In this document: in pieces, positions 34,437 through 42,903 of the stretch
How the letters are laid out: each line of letters starts with the position of its first letter
Numbering within the stretch: the stretch's first letter is position 1
NCBI RefSeq assembly: GCF_000308555.1
Contig: NZ_BAFY01000072.1
Span: forward strand, 1-42,903
Direction of reading: 5' to 3'
Origin: Nocardia cyriacigeorgica NBRC 100375
GTDB taxonomy: Bacteria; Actinomycetota; Actinomycetes; Mycobacteriales; Mycobacteriaceae
DNA: 42,903 nt
The notes under the pieces: model-generated
What the model was told of the DNA's origin: nothing
The model's database searches: none
The model's input: the letters and a program-made list of their open reading frames with translations, nothing else
Program-made: the position numbers and the translations under genes

Positions 34437-34640
34437 TGTCGATTCCTTTCCTGGGGCGCCGAGCGGCCGTGCCTGGTGAGCTGGTGCCGCTGCGGCTGGG
34501 TGGTTCGCCGCGGGTGTGCGGCGGATTTCTGTTGTCGCTGTGATGTGTGCGTCCGGCCGGCGGCCGCGCCGGCGCGCCTGGTGGCCGTGTCGAGGCGCGG
34601 GGCCGTTGAGGTTTCGGGTGTTGTGGACTCGGCGCCGGGA

Positions 34641-37600
34641 TCAGTGCTCGATGCCGAGTTCGCGCAGCCCGGCCCAGTACAGCTCGACGTTGGCCAGCTT
34701 CACGTCCTCGTACCCGCGGACCACATCGGGCAGCTCCGCGGCTTTCGTCGCGGTGTCGTAGGTCTCGCTGGTCAGTCCGTCGGCGAGCCGGCACACCATA
34801 TCGGTGTAGTGCGCGAGCAGTTCACGCTCGACCTTGCGGACGTGCGCGTAACCGAATGGATCGAGCTTGGTGCCGCGCAGCACCTTGCCCTTGGCCAGAA
34901 CCTTCAGCACGCCATGCGATTTCGGGCCGAACCCGACCTTCTTGCGGCGGCCCATGGCGCGCAGCACCGGCGGATGCAGCTTGTAGGTGAGCTTTTCCCC
35001 GCCCGGCACCTGGGCTTGCACTTCGGCCAGGAACGCCGGATCCACCAACAGCCGCGCCACTTCGTATTCGTCCTTGTACGCGGTGAACTTGTACAGCCCG
35101 CGCGCGACGGCCGCGCTGAAGTCGGTGCGGTCGGTGATCGCTCGCTCGGCTTCCCAGACGCGCTGCACGGTCTCGACGTAGCGCCGAGCCACCGTGGCGT
35201 TCTGGTAGCCGATGAGTTCGGCCGCACGCCGCGCCACCACCAGCCGGACCTCACCGTCGATGCCGGTGTGCGCCAGCAGCTCGGCCGGTACCGGCGGCGG
35301 GGTGCGCCGCGGCTGCCCCTCATCGACAGCCGCGGCGAACGCCGCCGGATCGGCGATGGCGGCGCGTCCCCACCGGAAGGCGGCGATATTGCTGTCCACC
35401 GCGACTCCGTTGATCCCGATGGCCTCCTCGATCGCCGCGGCGGGCAACCGCAGTCCACCGCTCTGCACGGCCGCGCCGACGATCAGGAAATTGGCCGCGG
35501 CGGTGTTGCCGAACAGCGTCTGCGCGGCGGCCAGTGCGTCGAAATGCCGCAGCGAACTCGATACCGCGGTGAGCCGGTCCAGCAGTAGGCCGGTGTCGGG
35601 GTAGTCGACCGACTTGTCGTAGACCATGTCGCCGGTCGGGGTCCGGCTGGTCGAGGCGACCGCCACCGTGCTCGCCGCATCGCCGTACTGGAGGTAGCGC
35701 GGGTCGGTGGCGGTGAGCAGGTCGATGGCCATGATGCAGTCGGCGCTGCCCGGGGTGAGCCGGTTGGACGGTTCGAGCGCGGACGCGGAGAACCGCAGGT
35801 GCGAGACGACCGGGCCGGCCTTCTGGCTCATACCGATCTGATCGAGGCTTTCCACCTCGTAGCCCGCGCGCAGGGCGGCGGTCGCGAGCACTTGATTCAC
35901 GGTGACGATGCCGGTGCCGCCGATACCGGCGATCAGGACGTTCTGGGTGCCGACCGGCGCTCCGGCACCGGGATCGGCCACCACCGGCGGTTCGGGCGCT
36001 TTCCGTGGTTTCCGGCCCTTCTTCGCCGGGGCGAGTTCGACGGTGACGAACGACGGGCAGTCACCGTCCAGGCAGCTGTAGTCGGTATTGCAGGAGGTCT
36101 GATCGATGCGGGTCTTGCGCCCGAATTCGGTGTCCACCGGCTGCACCGACAGGCAGTTGGACTTGGTGCCGCAGTCGCCGCAGCCTTCGCAGACCGCCTC
36201 GTTGATCACCACGCGGGTGTTGCGCACCGGCAGCGCGCCGCGCTTGCGCTGCCTGCGGGCATCGGCCGCGCAGTGCTGGTCGTAGATCAGCACCGTGACG
36301 CCCTTGATCTCGCGCAGCATCTTCTGCGCTTCGTCGAGCCGGTCGCGATGCCACAGCAGCGTGCCTTTGGCCAGGTCCTTCTTCTTGTGCCGCTGGGGCT
36401 CGTCGGCGCAGATGATGATCTTCTTGACGCCCTCGACGGTCAGCTTGTGGGTCAGCTGCGCGACGGTCAGGATGCCCTCGACGTCCTGGGCGCCGGTCAT
36501 CGCGACGACCTCGTTGTAGAGCAGCTTGTAGGTGATGTTGACCCCCGCTGCCACACAGGCCTGCACCGCGAGTTGTCCGGAATGGAAGAAGGTGCCGTCG
36601 CCGATGTTCTGGAACACGTGCGGCACGTCGGTGAAGGGGGCCTGGCCGATCCACTGGCTGCCCTCGCCGCCCATCTGGGTCAGTCCGGTGACGGCGCTGT
36701 CGCTGCGACCGGACATGGTGACCAGCGTGTGGCAGCCGATTCCGCCGCCACCGATCGAGCCTTCGGGCAGTGCGGTGGAGCGGTTGTGCGGGCAACCGCT
36801 GCAGAAGTACGGCGTCCGCTTGGCGGAAAGCACCTCGAGCGAAAGCGGTGGCGGAGCGGTCCTTTTCAACTCGACCCGGTCGCGCAACACCCGGCGCAGC
36901 GGTGCGAGCAGGCGGCCGGCGGTGAGCTCGCCGTCCACCGGCATGAGCCGGGCGCCGCGCTCATCCTGCTTGCCGAGGATGCGCGGCGCACCGGCGGTGC
37001 CGTACAGGATCTCGCGGATCTGCGTCTCGATGAACGCCGTCTTGTCCTCCACCACCACCAAGTGTTCGAGCCCACGGGCGAATTCGGTGACCGTGCCCGC
37101 CCCGACGGGATAGGGCATCCCGATGCGAAGCAGCCGGATGCCGGCGCGGTGCATGGCGGCCTCGTCGACGCCGAGATCCATCAGCGCCTGGCGGACGGCG
37201 TCGAAGGTGGTACCGGTGGCGGCGATCCCGATCCTGGCGTCGGCGGGATCGACCTCGATGATGTCGAGATCGTTGGCCGCGCCGTAGGCACGGACCATCG
37301 CCCAGCGCGGGCCGTACAGGTCGGCCTCGGCGAGCACACTGTCGGTCGGGGCGGCCATCGGACGCTGCCGGTAAACGAACGGCTTCCCCTCCCACTGCAG
37401 CTCGGGCACCATGATCGGCCGGTCGGCCACCGAGGCGTCCACGGTCCAGGCGCCGTCGGCGACGTCGGCCACGATCTTCATCGCCACCACGCACCCGGAA
37501 GCGCGTGAGAGCGCGACGCCCTGCATGCCCATCGTGATGATCTCTTCGGCATTGCGCGGGAACAGCACCGGCACGCCCAGCGCGGCCAGCGACCGCTCGC

Positions 37601-38114
37601 TCACCGCGGGCACCGTGGAGGATTTCGAGGCCGGATCGTCGCCGACCAGCAGTAGCACGCCGCCACGCGGGTTGACTCCGTACATGTTGGCGTGCCGGAT
37701 GGCGTCGGTGGCGCGGTCCACGCCCGGCCCCTTGCCGTACCAGACGCCGACGACGCCGTCGTGGGTGGCGCGGCCCGCCGGCAGATCGGCCTGGCTGCCC
37801 CACACCGAGGTCGCGGCCAGTTCTTCGTTGAGCCCGGGCACGAAGGTGATGTCGTGTTCGGCGAGCACCTCCGGCATGCCGAACAGCATCTTGTCCACCC
37901 CGCCCAGCGGGCTGCCCTGATATCCGGAGACGAACGTTGCGACTCGACGGCCGGCCCGGATATCGCGCACGTGCTGCTCGACAAGCAGGCGTGCGATCGC
38001 CTGCACACCGGTGAGCAGGACCGGGCCCGCTCCGGAGCGGTAGCGGTCGGCGAGGTCGTACGGCGCGGTCGGCTCGGCCTGGGGCACACAGGTCGGACAG
38101 GCAACGGTCGTCAT
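34641..38114 (-). CDS. Indolepyruvate:ferredoxin oxidoreductase, fused alpha-beta chain
   Basis: A 1157-residue single-chain 2-oxoacid:ferredoxin oxidoreductase. The N-terminal IorA-like part has the pyrimidine-binding half (FVSGYQGSPLGGVDK), the CSGCPHNRS cysteines (near 437) and the TPP motif GDGTFFHSG (near 505). A ferredoxin-like Cys cluster follows (about 640-685, CEGCGDCGTKSNC and CNTDYSCLDGDCP). The C-terminal IorB-like gamma domain starts about residue 720 with GIGGTGIVTVNQ. It oxidises arylpyruvates or branched-chain 2-oxo acids to acyl-CoA and CO2 and reduces ferredoxin. The ATG at 38114 is preceded by GTGAGG. It follows the AsnC gene and precedes the dehydrogenase by 204 bases. Long fused forms are known in aerobic proteobacteria and actinobacteria. 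Confidence 0.94.
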   Translation of the reverse strand: MTTVACPTCVPQAEPTAPYDLADRYRSGAGPVLLTGVQAIARLLVEQHVRDIRAGRRVATFVSGYQGSPLGGVDKMLFGMPEVLAEHDITFVPGLNEELAATSVWGSQADLPAGRATHDGVVGVWYGKGPGVDRATDAIRHANMYGVNPRGGVLLLVGDDPASKSSTVPAVSERSLAALGVPVLFPRNAEEIITMGMQGVALSRASGCVVAMKIVADVADGAWTVDASVADRPIMVPELQWEGKPFVYRQRPMAAPTDSVLAEADLYGPRWAMVRAYGAANDLDIIEVDPADARIGIAATGTTFDAVRQALMDLGVDEAAMHRAGIRLLRIGMPYPVGAGTVTEFARGLEHLVVVEDKTAFIETQIREILYGTAGAPRILGKQDERGARLMPVDGELTAGRLLAPLRRVLRDRVELKRTAPPPLSLEVLSAKRTPYFCSGCPHNRSTALPEGSIGGGGIGCHTLVTMSGRSDSAVTGLTQMGGEGSQWIGQAPFTDVPHVFQNIGDGTFFHSGQLAVQACVAAGVNITYKLLYNEVVAMTGAQDVEGILTVAQLTHKLTVEGVKKIIICADEPQRHKKKDLAKGTLLWHRDRLDEAQKMLREIKGVTVLIYDQHCAADARRQRKRGALPVRNTRVVINEAVCEGCGDCGTKSNCLSVQPVDTEFGRKTRIDQTSCNTDYSCLDGDCPSFVTVELAPAKKGRKPRKAPEPPVVADPGAGAPVGTQNVLIAGIGGTGIVTVNQVLATAALRAGYEVESLDQIGMSQKAGPVVSHLRFSASALEPSNRLTPGSADCIMAIDLLTATDPRYLQYGDAASTVAVASTSRTPTGDMVYDKSVDYPDTGLLLDRLTAVSSSLRHFDALAAAQTLFGNTAAANFLIVGAAVQSGGLRLPAAAIEEAIGINGVAVDSNIAAFRWGRAAIADPAAFAAAVDEGQPRRTPPPVPAELLAHTGIDGEVRLVVARRAAELIGYQNATVARRYVETVQRVWEAERAITDRTDFSAAVARGLYKFTAYKDEYEVARLLVDPAFLAEVQAQVPGGEKLTYKLHPPVLRAMGRRKKVGFGPKSHGVLKVLAKGKVLRGTKLDPFGYAHVRKVERELLAHYTDMVCRLADGLTSETYDTATKAAELPDVVRGYEDVKLANVELYWAGLRELGIEH

Positions 38115-38150
38115 GGAACCTCACCACTCTTTCCACAACCCAAATCGTGA

Positions 38151-38183
38151 GCTGCAAACGAAGGGACTTGCGTTCGGTGCAGC
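38151..38183. promoter_or_regulatory. Dyad upstream of the oxidoreductase, possible AsnC site
   Basis: GCTGCA (38151-38156) and TGCAGC (38178-38183) enclose AACG and CGTT, giving a nested inverted repeat about 37 bases upstream of the oxidoreductase start, between it and the AsnC gene. A TTGATCAA palindrome (38231-38238) and AAGTG-N8-CACTT (38248-38265) lie nearby. Any could be a regulator site. Confidence 0.35.
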
Positions 38184-38311
38184 GAAATGTGCCGTGGATG
38201 GGTGATCTGTGTCAACAGTCGGCCGAAAGGTTGATCAATCTGCTCAAAAGTGATCTGGAGCACTTCGAGGCGTGCGTCAGTTTGCTCGAGCCGGGAGAGA
38301 GCTGGGTCACA

Positions 38312-38797
38312 TCACGGTGCCGGTGGGGACTTCGTCAGATGCTCGACGATGGGCAGGCAGCGGTATTGGATCGGAGTGGCCAGCGCGAGCATCGTCTCGG
38401 TGTGTTTGACGCCGGGGATGGCGTGTACGCGCTGGATGATCTCGAGCAGGTCCTGCTGGGTGCGCGCCGCGATGCGTACGAGCAGATCGGCGCGTCCGGT
38501 CGTCGCGTGCACCTCGAGCACCTGCGGGAAGGCGCGCAACGCTTCGACGATGGCGTCCATCTTGTTCTGATCGAGTTCGATGCCGAGGAATGCGTGTACG
38601 GCGAACCCCACCGCCTGCAAATCCACATCGGGCGGGTATCCGCGCACCGCTCCGGAGGACTCGAGCCGCTTCATCCTGGCCTGCACCGTGTTGCGGGCGA
38701 TGCCGAGACGCTGGGCGAGTTCGAGAATCGGGGCGCGCGGATCGGCGGCCAGCTCGGCCAGCAGAGCGGCGTCGAGAGCGTCGATCTTGATGGTCAT
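38312..38797 (-). CDS. Lrp/AsnC-family regulator of the amino-acid catabolic cluster
   Basis: A 161-residue Lrp/AsnC protein. The HTH is at about 8-60 (ILELAQRLGIARNTVQARMKRLESSG) and the RAM ligand/oligomer domain at about 65-150 (FLGIELDQNKMDAIVEAL, VLEVHATTGRADLLVRI). Such proteins sense amino acids or their products and form octamers. The ATG at 38797 is used because upstream in-frame sequence runs into tRNA-His. Its position directly before the oxidoreductase, dehydrogenase and permease genes, all co-directional, makes it their likely controller, as BkdR-type Lrp proteins are for branched-chain oxoacid genes elsewhere. Confidence 0.92.
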   Translation of the reverse strand: MTIKIDALDAALLAELAADPRAPILELAQRLGIARNTVQARMKRLESSGAVRGYPPDVDLQAVGFAVHAFLGIELDQNKMDAIVEALRAFPQVLEVHATTGRADLLVRIAARTQQDLLEIIQRVHAIPGVKHTETMLALATPIQYRCLPIVEHLTKSPPAP

Positions 38798-38823
38798 GAC
38801 GCATTCTCGCACGGTGAAAAAGC

Positions 38824-38855
38824 TCGGGCCCGGGAGAAAGATCTCCCGGGCCCGA
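38824..38855 (-). terminator. Terminator of tRNA-His
   Basis: A perfect 13-bp stem TCGGGCCCGGGAG/CTCCCGGGCCCGA with a 6-base loop; read on the minus strand it is followed by GCTTTTTC, a real U-tract. It lies 9 bases after the tRNA 3' end. Confidence 0.9.
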
Positions 38856-38864
38856 ACTTCGTTG

Positions 38865-38938
38865 GGTGAGTGACGGGACTCGAACCCGCGACAGCCAGGA
38901 TCACAACCTGGTGCTCTACCAACTGAACTACACTCACC
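38865..38938 (-). tRNA. tRNA-His (anticodon GUG)
   Basis: The minus strand folds as tRNA-His: acceptor GTGAGTG/CACTCAC with the extra G at -1 opposite C73, anticodon arm CCAGG-ttGTGat-CCTGG, T-arm GCGGG-TTCGAGT-CCCGT. CCA is not encoded. The -1 G is the identity element for histidyl-tRNA synthetase. It is followed in the minus direction by asnC and preceded by orn. Confidence 0.97.
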
Positions 38939-38992
38939 ATCGCCGGTGCGACACCGGCGCGGTCGATAGTAGCGCGTCAACCCCCTTCGGAG

Positions 38993-39634
38993 CTAATCGG
39001 TTACCGGCGAGTCGCTGACCTGCGTGTTTTCCGGCTCGCCCATGACCTCGGCCGCCACCGCGGCGATCTCCGCGGTCGACGGTCCCGGTGCGGGCACGAA
39101 CGCGGTGCGCCGGTAGTACTCCAACTCACGGATGGATTCCTTGATATCGGCGAGCGCGCGGTGGGTCAGGCCCTTCTCCGGCTGGCCGAAGTAGATCCGC
39201 GGATACCAGCGGCGGCACAGCTCCTTGATCGAGCTGACGTCGATCATCCGGTAGTGCAGATGGCTGTCGAGGCCGGGCATGTCGCGAGCGATGAAGGCGC
39301 GGTCGGTGGCGATCGAATTGCCTGCCAGCGGCACCGTGCCCGGTGTGGGCGCGAACTGGCGGATGTAGTCGAGCACCTGCTGTTCGGCCTCCTCCAGGGT
39401 GACCGCGGAGCGGCGGACCTCGTCGGTGAGGCCGGAGCGGGCGTGCATGTCGGCGACGACCGGCGGCATGGCGGCCAGGGCCTCGTCATCGGCATGAATG
39501 ACGATATCGACGCCGTCGCCGAGAATATTGAGGTCGCTGTCGGTCACGAGCGCGGCCACCTCGATCAGCTTGTCGCTGTCCAGGCGCAGCCCGGTCATCT
39601 CGCAATCCATCCACACCACTAATTTGTCGGACAC
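38993..39634 (-). CDS. orn: Oligoribonuclease (DEDDh 3'-5' exoribonuclease)
   Basis: A 213-residue Orn that degrades di- to pentaribonucleotides, including pGpG from c-di-GMP, in the cytosol. Catalytic residues are visible: D10 and E12 in WMDCEMTG, D111 in [10 protein letters not shown]158 and D163 in [16 protein letters not shown]. The long block ending [17 protein letters not shown] is highly conserved. A C-terminal extension (about 185-213) rich in Ala, Glu and Ser is typical of mycolic actinomycetes. The GTG at 39634 is the only suitable start, with GGCGG close before it. It lies next to tRNA-His as in mycobacteria. Confidence 0.97.
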   Translation of the reverse strand: MSDKLVVWMDCEMTGLRLDSDKLIEVAALVTDSDLNILGDGVDIVIHADDEALAAMPPVVADMHARSGLTDEVRRSAVTLEEAEQQVLDYIRQFAPTPGTVPLAGNSIATDRAFIARDMPGLDSHLHYRMIDVSSIKELCRRWYPRIYFGQPEKGLTHRALADIKESIRELEYYRRTAFVPAPGPSTAEIAAVAAEVMGEPENTQVSDSPVTD

Positions 39635-39885
39635 CCGCCATACCCTAGTCAGCGCGGCACCGGGCGTGTCCGATTACCTCACTTCGCCTGTGCGCGCCCT
39701 ATCCGGCGATACGCTGATGGCCAGGTACATCGCCGGTGGTGATGTGCTGCTCGGTAGTCCGGTTAGGCGTTCGGCGCTGCGGGAAAGCCGCAGGCGAGGT
39801 TCCCGCTCATTCGGAGCTCCTGGAGCAATGGCCGTGCGCGGTCCTCCGGGTGGCGGGTGTTCGGCTCGACACAGGAGGACCTGCG

Positions 39886-41751
39886 ATGACCAGCCCACAG
39901 GAGAAGGCCGCGGCCGCGCGCAAGGCAGCCGAGGAGGCAGCACGCATCGCAGCGGAGGCGGCGGCAGCGGCCGAAGCCGCCGAAGCCGAAGCGGCGGCTG
40001 CCGAGTCCGGTGGAGCCGCTGCGGCATCCGGCGGGTCTGCGCCCGAGTCCGGTGAGCCTGCGCCCGAGTCCGGCGCGGGTGCTGCCGGGGCGGGTCGAGC
40101 GACCGCGGGTTCTGATGGTGCTTCCGGTGCCGCGGGTGACGCGGCCGGGTCCGGCAGTGCTGCTGAATCGGCGGGTGAATCCGGCGCTGCGCCAAGTGGG
40201 TCCGCGGGTGCTCGGAGTGCGGATGGCGGCTCATCGGCCGCGCAGGACATCGCGGCCGGGTACGCGGTCGAGGGTGCGGCGCTGGAACTGGGCACCGTGG
40301 TCGTCGACGGCACGGTCGATCCCACTGCGCGAGTGCGGATTCCGCTGCGGACGATGAACCGGCACGGGCTGGTCGCCGGCGCCACCGGTACCGGCAAGAC
40401 GAAGACGTTGCAGGGCATCGCCGAACAGCTCTCGCGGGCCGGGGTGCCGGTGGTGCTCGCCGATGTGAAGGGCGATCTGTCGGGTCTGTCGCGGCCGGGG
40501 GAGCAGAACGAGAAGCTGGCGCAGCGGGCGGTGGAGACCGCCGCCACCGACTGGGCGCCCACCGGGTTTCCGACCGAATTCGTCTCGCTCGGTACCGGCG
40601 GTCTCGGTGTGCCGATCCGCGCGACCATCACCTCGTTCGGCCCGATCCTGCTCAGCAAGGTGCTCGGGCTCAACGAAACCCAGGAGTCGACGCTCGGCCT
40701 GATCTTCCACTGGGCCGACAAGCAGGGCCTCGGCCTGCTCGACCTGAAGGATCTGCGCGCGGTGATCCAGCACCTCACCAGCCCGGAAGGGAAGGCCGAT
40801 CTCCAAGGGATCGGCGGGGTTTCGGCGTCGACGGCCGGAGTCATCCTGCGTGCGCTGGTGAACCTCGAGGCCGACGGCGGCGACACCTTCTTCGGTGAAC
40901 CCGAACTCGATCCCGCCGACCTGCTGCGCACCGAGGGCGAGCAGGGCGTGATCACGCTGTTCGAGCTCGGCGCGCAGGCGGCGCGGCCGGCGATGTTCTC
41001 CACCTTCCTGATGTGGGTGCTTGCCGACCTGTTCCAGACCCTGCCCGAGGTCGGCGACGTCGACAAACCCGAGCTCGTCTTCATCTTCGACGAGGCGCAT
41101 CTGTTGTTCGCCGACGCGTCGAAGGCCTTCCTCGACCAGGTGGAGCAGACCGTCAAGCTGATCCGCTCCAAGGGCGTCGGGGTGTTCTTCTGCACCCAGC
41201 TGCCCACCGACATCCCGAACGCGGTGCTCTCCCAGTTGGGCGCGCGGATCCAGCACGCATTGCGCGCGTTCACCCCCGACGATCAGAAAGCGCTGTCGAA
41301 GACGGTGCGCACCTACCCGAAAACCGACACCTACGATCTGGAACAGGCCCTCACCTCCCTCGGCATCGGTGAGGCGATCGTCACGGTGCTCTCCGAACGC
41401 GGCGCCCCGACGCCGGTGGCCTGGACCAGAATTCAGCCGCCGCGTTCGCTCATGGACACCATCGGCGCCGACGCCATCAAGTCCCGTGCGCTGGCCAGCG
41501 CACTGCACGGCAAATACGGCCAGACCGTGGACCGGGAATCGGCCTACGAGATGCTCGCCGCCAACGTCGCGGCCGCCGAACCCGAGGCCGAGCCGCAACC
41601 TGTGCCCGGTCGCTCGCCCAGCGCCGAGGAGGATTCGGCCGCTGAACGCATCATGAAGAACCCCGCCGTGAAGAGTTTCCTGCGCTCGGCCGCCACGGTC
41701 GCCGGCCGCGAGATCACCCGCTCGCTCTTCGGCACCCGCAGGCGCCGCTGA
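39886..41751 (+). CDS. HerA/YjgR-like ATPase (DUF853 family)
   Basis: A 621-residue ATPase. Residues 1-120 are low-complexity (Ala/Glu-rich helix, then Ser/Gly/Pro repeats of the type PESG). The DUF853 core follows: Walker A GATGTGKTKT (Lys171), Walker B FIFDEAHLLF (Asp402, Glu403), and a sensor/arginine region FFCTQLPTDIP. Relatives are called HerA-like helicases or YjgR; the exact role is unknown. The ATG at 39886 has AGGAGGA (39873-39879) 6 bases upstream; the open frame to 39736 has no binding site. It diverges from orn across about 250 bases with no other gene, the same pairing I recall for Rv2510c/Rv2511. Confidence 0.93.
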   Translation: MTSPQEKAAAARKAAEEAARIAAEAAAAAEAAEAEAAAAESGGAAAASGGSAPESGEPAPESGAGAAGAGRATAGSDGASGAAGDAAGSGSAAESAGESGAAPSGSAGARSADGGSSAAQDIAAGYAVEGAALELGTVVVDGTVDPTARVRIPLRTMNRHGLVAGATGTGKTKTLQGIAEQLSRAGVPVVLADVKGDLSGLSRPGEQNEKLAQRAVETAATDWAPTGFPTEFVSLGTGGLGVPIRATITSFGPILLSKVLGLNETQESTLGLIFHWADKQGLGLLDLKDLRAVIQHLTSPEGKADLQGIGGVSASTAGVILRALVNLEADGGDTFFGEPELDPADLLRTEGEQGVITLFELGAQAARPAMFSTFLMWVLADLFQTLPEVGDVDKPELVFIFDEAHLLFADASKAFLDQVEQTVKLIRSKGVGVFFCTQLPTDIPNAVLSQLGARIQHALRAFTPDDQKALSKTVRTYPKTDTYDLEQALTSLGIGEAIVTVLSERGAPTPVAWTRIQPPRSLMDTIGADAIKSRALASALHGKYGQTVDRESAYEMLAANVAAAEPEAEPQPVPGRSPSAEEDSAAERIMKNPAVKSFLRSAATVAGREITRSLFGTRRRR

Positions 41752-41905
41752 CGTCACGGCGGAACGAGTCAGGTGGTCGGTCCGGCCGGGAACAGCGGCG
41801 GTCCGGCGCCCAGCAGCCGGTCCGCCCGGGCCCCGCCGAACTATTTGCACGCCGATTGCTCCTGCGGCAGACTCGTGAGCCCGGCACCGATTCGGGAGGA
41901 CCGAC

Positions 41906-42880
41906 GTGAGGATGATTCGCGCGCTCGCGCTCGCCGCCCTGGTGCTAGTTCCTGTGGCCGGTTGCGGTGACGAGGCGAACGAGCGGGCCGAGCCGGCATC
42001 GTCGTCGGCGTTTCCGGCGCCGGTGATCCCCGCGCCGCCGCCCCAGTTCTGGTCGACGCCGGCGGGGACCCCGCAGCAGCACGCCACCGTCGCGCAGGCG
42101 ACCAGACAGGTCGACGTGTGTTCGCTGATTCCGCGTGAGGTACTCGATGACCTCGGCGGCGTCGAGAGCGTCTCGGTCGGCCTCGATTCGTGCCGGGCGA
42201 ACCTGCGCACCCAGGGCGGGGACGCCACCCTGACCTGGCATGCCACGCTATTGCCGCCCTTGACGCCAGGCCATGGCATCGGCAAACAGCTAGGCGATGT
42301 GAGCGTGTTACTGGTGCCCGACCGCCCCGACGGGCCGCCCGGTTCCTGCGGAGCCACCGCCCGCTTCCCGGCCGGCGCCGCCTTCTATCTCGGCGCGACC
42401 ACCCCCGGACAGGACCCGTGCGCGGTCGCCGATCGGCTGCTGCCCGGCATGATCGAGCGCTGGCGGCAGTCGCCGCCGCAGGGCAGTTCGCCCGACACCG
42501 TGCCGACAGTGCTGCTCGGCGCCGATCCGTGCGCCGTGCGCGCGAAGCTGGCCGGTACCACCGATACCGACCAGCGCCGGCTCACCCAATGCCTGTTCGG
42601 TTATCGCAACGAGACCGTCACCGTGAGCTACGAGTATCGCGATCCGGCCCACGTCGCGGCGAACAGCACCATCGAGCAGATCGGCGAGCGCCCGGTGCAC
42701 CGCTGGGCCTCGCTCTACGACAGCCGCATCCCCATCCTGACCGCCGTGGTCGGGCCCGAATTACCGCCGGGCAGCACCGTATTCGGCCCGCGCGTGCCGA
42801 TCGTCGAGGTGTCCGCTACCACCTATGAGGTGACCAGGGAAGTGATGGAGCAGGTACTCGGTCTCTTCCCGGCTCGGTGA
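41906..42880 (+). CDS. Lipoprotein with two DUF3558-like halves
   Basis: A 324-residue exported lipoprotein. The lipobox is VAGC (Cys20), followed by a Pro/Ser-rich linker (about 25-65). Two similar halves follow, each opening with Asp-x-Cys: VDVCSLIPREVLDDLGG near 70 and ADPCAVRAKLAG near 212, each with a second Cys about 25 residues later (SCRANL, QCLFGY), suggesting one disulfide per half. This fits a tandem DUF3558 layout, a family of actinobacterial surface lipoproteins with no known activity. The GTG at 41906 has GGGAGGA 5 bases upstream. Confidence 0.85.
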   Translation: MRMIRALALAALVLVPVAGCGDEANERAEPASSSAFPAPVIPAPPPQFWSTPAGTPQQHATVAQATRQVDVCSLIPREVLDDLGGVESVSVGLDSCRANLRTQGGDATLTWHATLLPPLTPGHGIGKQLGDVSVLLVPDRPDGPPGSCGATARFPAGAAFYLGATTPGQDPCAVADRLLPGMIERWRQSPPQGSSPDTVPTVLLGADPCAVRAKLAGTTDTDQRRLTQCLFGYRNETVTVSYEYRDPAHVAANSTIEQIGERPVHRWASLYDSRIPILTAVVGPELPPGSTVFGPRVPIVEVSATTYEVTREVMEQVLGLFPAR

Positions 42881-42881
42881 T

Positions 42882-42903
42882 TCAGCCGCCGAGCTTCTTG
42901 TAG
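42882..42903 (-). CDS. Possible 3' end of a minus-strand gene cut by the window edge
   Basis: Reading inwards from the window edge, the minus strand gives YKKLGG and a TGA at 42884-42882, two bases after the lipoprotein stop. The residues look protein-like but are too few to identify. By synteny the neighbour of the HerA-like gene in M. tuberculosis is the short-chain reductase Rv2509; this is only a guess. Confidence 0.35.

Noticed and set aside
34506..34523. CGCCGC/GCGGCG hairpin between the oxidoreductase and dehydrogenase genes as a terminator
   Set aside because: Only 6 bp of GC, no U-tract on the minus strand; too weak to claim in a GC-rich genome.
39886..40250. Repetitive GC-rich stretch as a possible mobile or CRISPR-like repeat
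   Set aside because: The repetition follows codons for Ala/Glu and PESG units in the HerA-like protein; no regular spacer structure.
40231..42357. A 708-codon minus-strand frame opposite the HerA-like gene and lipoprotein
   Set aside because: It spans two real genes and their intergenic gap and has low-complexity composition.

Overview
The window is high-GC actinobacterial DNA, most likely from Nocardia or a close mycolic-acid relative (Rhodococcus/Mycobacterium side). The evidence is a single-chain type I fatty acid synthase followed by acpS, an LdtMt2-like L,D-transpeptidase lipoprotein, frequent GTG/TTG starts, and a gene order (fas-acpS ... bcp-DUF3618 ... ldtB ... tRNA-His-orn-herA) that, as I recall it, parallels M. 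tuberculosis Rv2524c to Rv2510c. No transposase, integrase, phage gene or CRISPR array was seen, so this looks like core chromosome with lineage-specific inserts.

Layout. 1-8.4 kb: the end of a CocE/NonD serine hydrolase, a lone receiver-domain protein lacking the usual switch lysine, an aspartate 4-decarboxylase/aspartate-alanine antiporter pair (aspD-aspT), then a minus-strand block with a saccharopine-dehydrogenase-like protein that seems to have lost its N-terminal glycine loop, a seven-helix membrane protein, a DUF2510 protein and a GNAT acetyltransferase. 8.4-19.7 kb: tRNA-Leu(UAG), a promoter region with three related inverted repeats, the 3117-residue fas gene, acpS, and a TetR gene converging on acpS with no gap. 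19.98-25.2 kb: an unknown single-pass membrane protein, a DrrA/DrrB-type ABC exporter facing its probable TetR repressor across an AT-rich operator, bcp facing a DUF3618 protein, and a secreted Excalibur protein. 25.4-31.7 kb: cell-envelope genes (acyltransferase-3/SGNH, SLT-domain protein, LdtB-like transpeptidase), a MarR regulator, tRNA-Lys(CUU) and a small secreted protein. 31.8-38.8 kb: a minus-strand amino-acid catabolic group with an Lrp/AsnC regulator, a fused indolepyruvate:ferredoxin oxidoreductase, a valine/leucine-type dehydrogenase and an APC permease. 38.8-42.9 kb: tRNA-His, orn, a HerA-like ATPase, a tandem-domain lipoprotein and the tip of a minus-strand gene.

How the genes work together. 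Fas makes the acyl-CoA chains and AcpS arms its ACP domain; the three dyads probably set fas expression. AspT exchanges aspartate for alanine while AspD decarboxylates aspartate, a cycle that consumes protons. In the amino-acid cluster the permease imports, the dehydrogenase deaminates to 2-oxo acids, the ferredoxin oxidoreductase converts these to acyl-CoA, and the AsnC protein is the likely sensor. LdtB and the SLT protein remodel peptidoglycan.

The points most worth a second look are the triple fas operator, the 11-nt tandem repeats and structured leader upstream of the SLT gene, the 18-bp palindrome spanning the acpS and tetR stop codons, the truncated saccharopine-dehydrogenase-like gene, and the Lys-to-Gln receiver. 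I did not find a clearly new multi-gene system.
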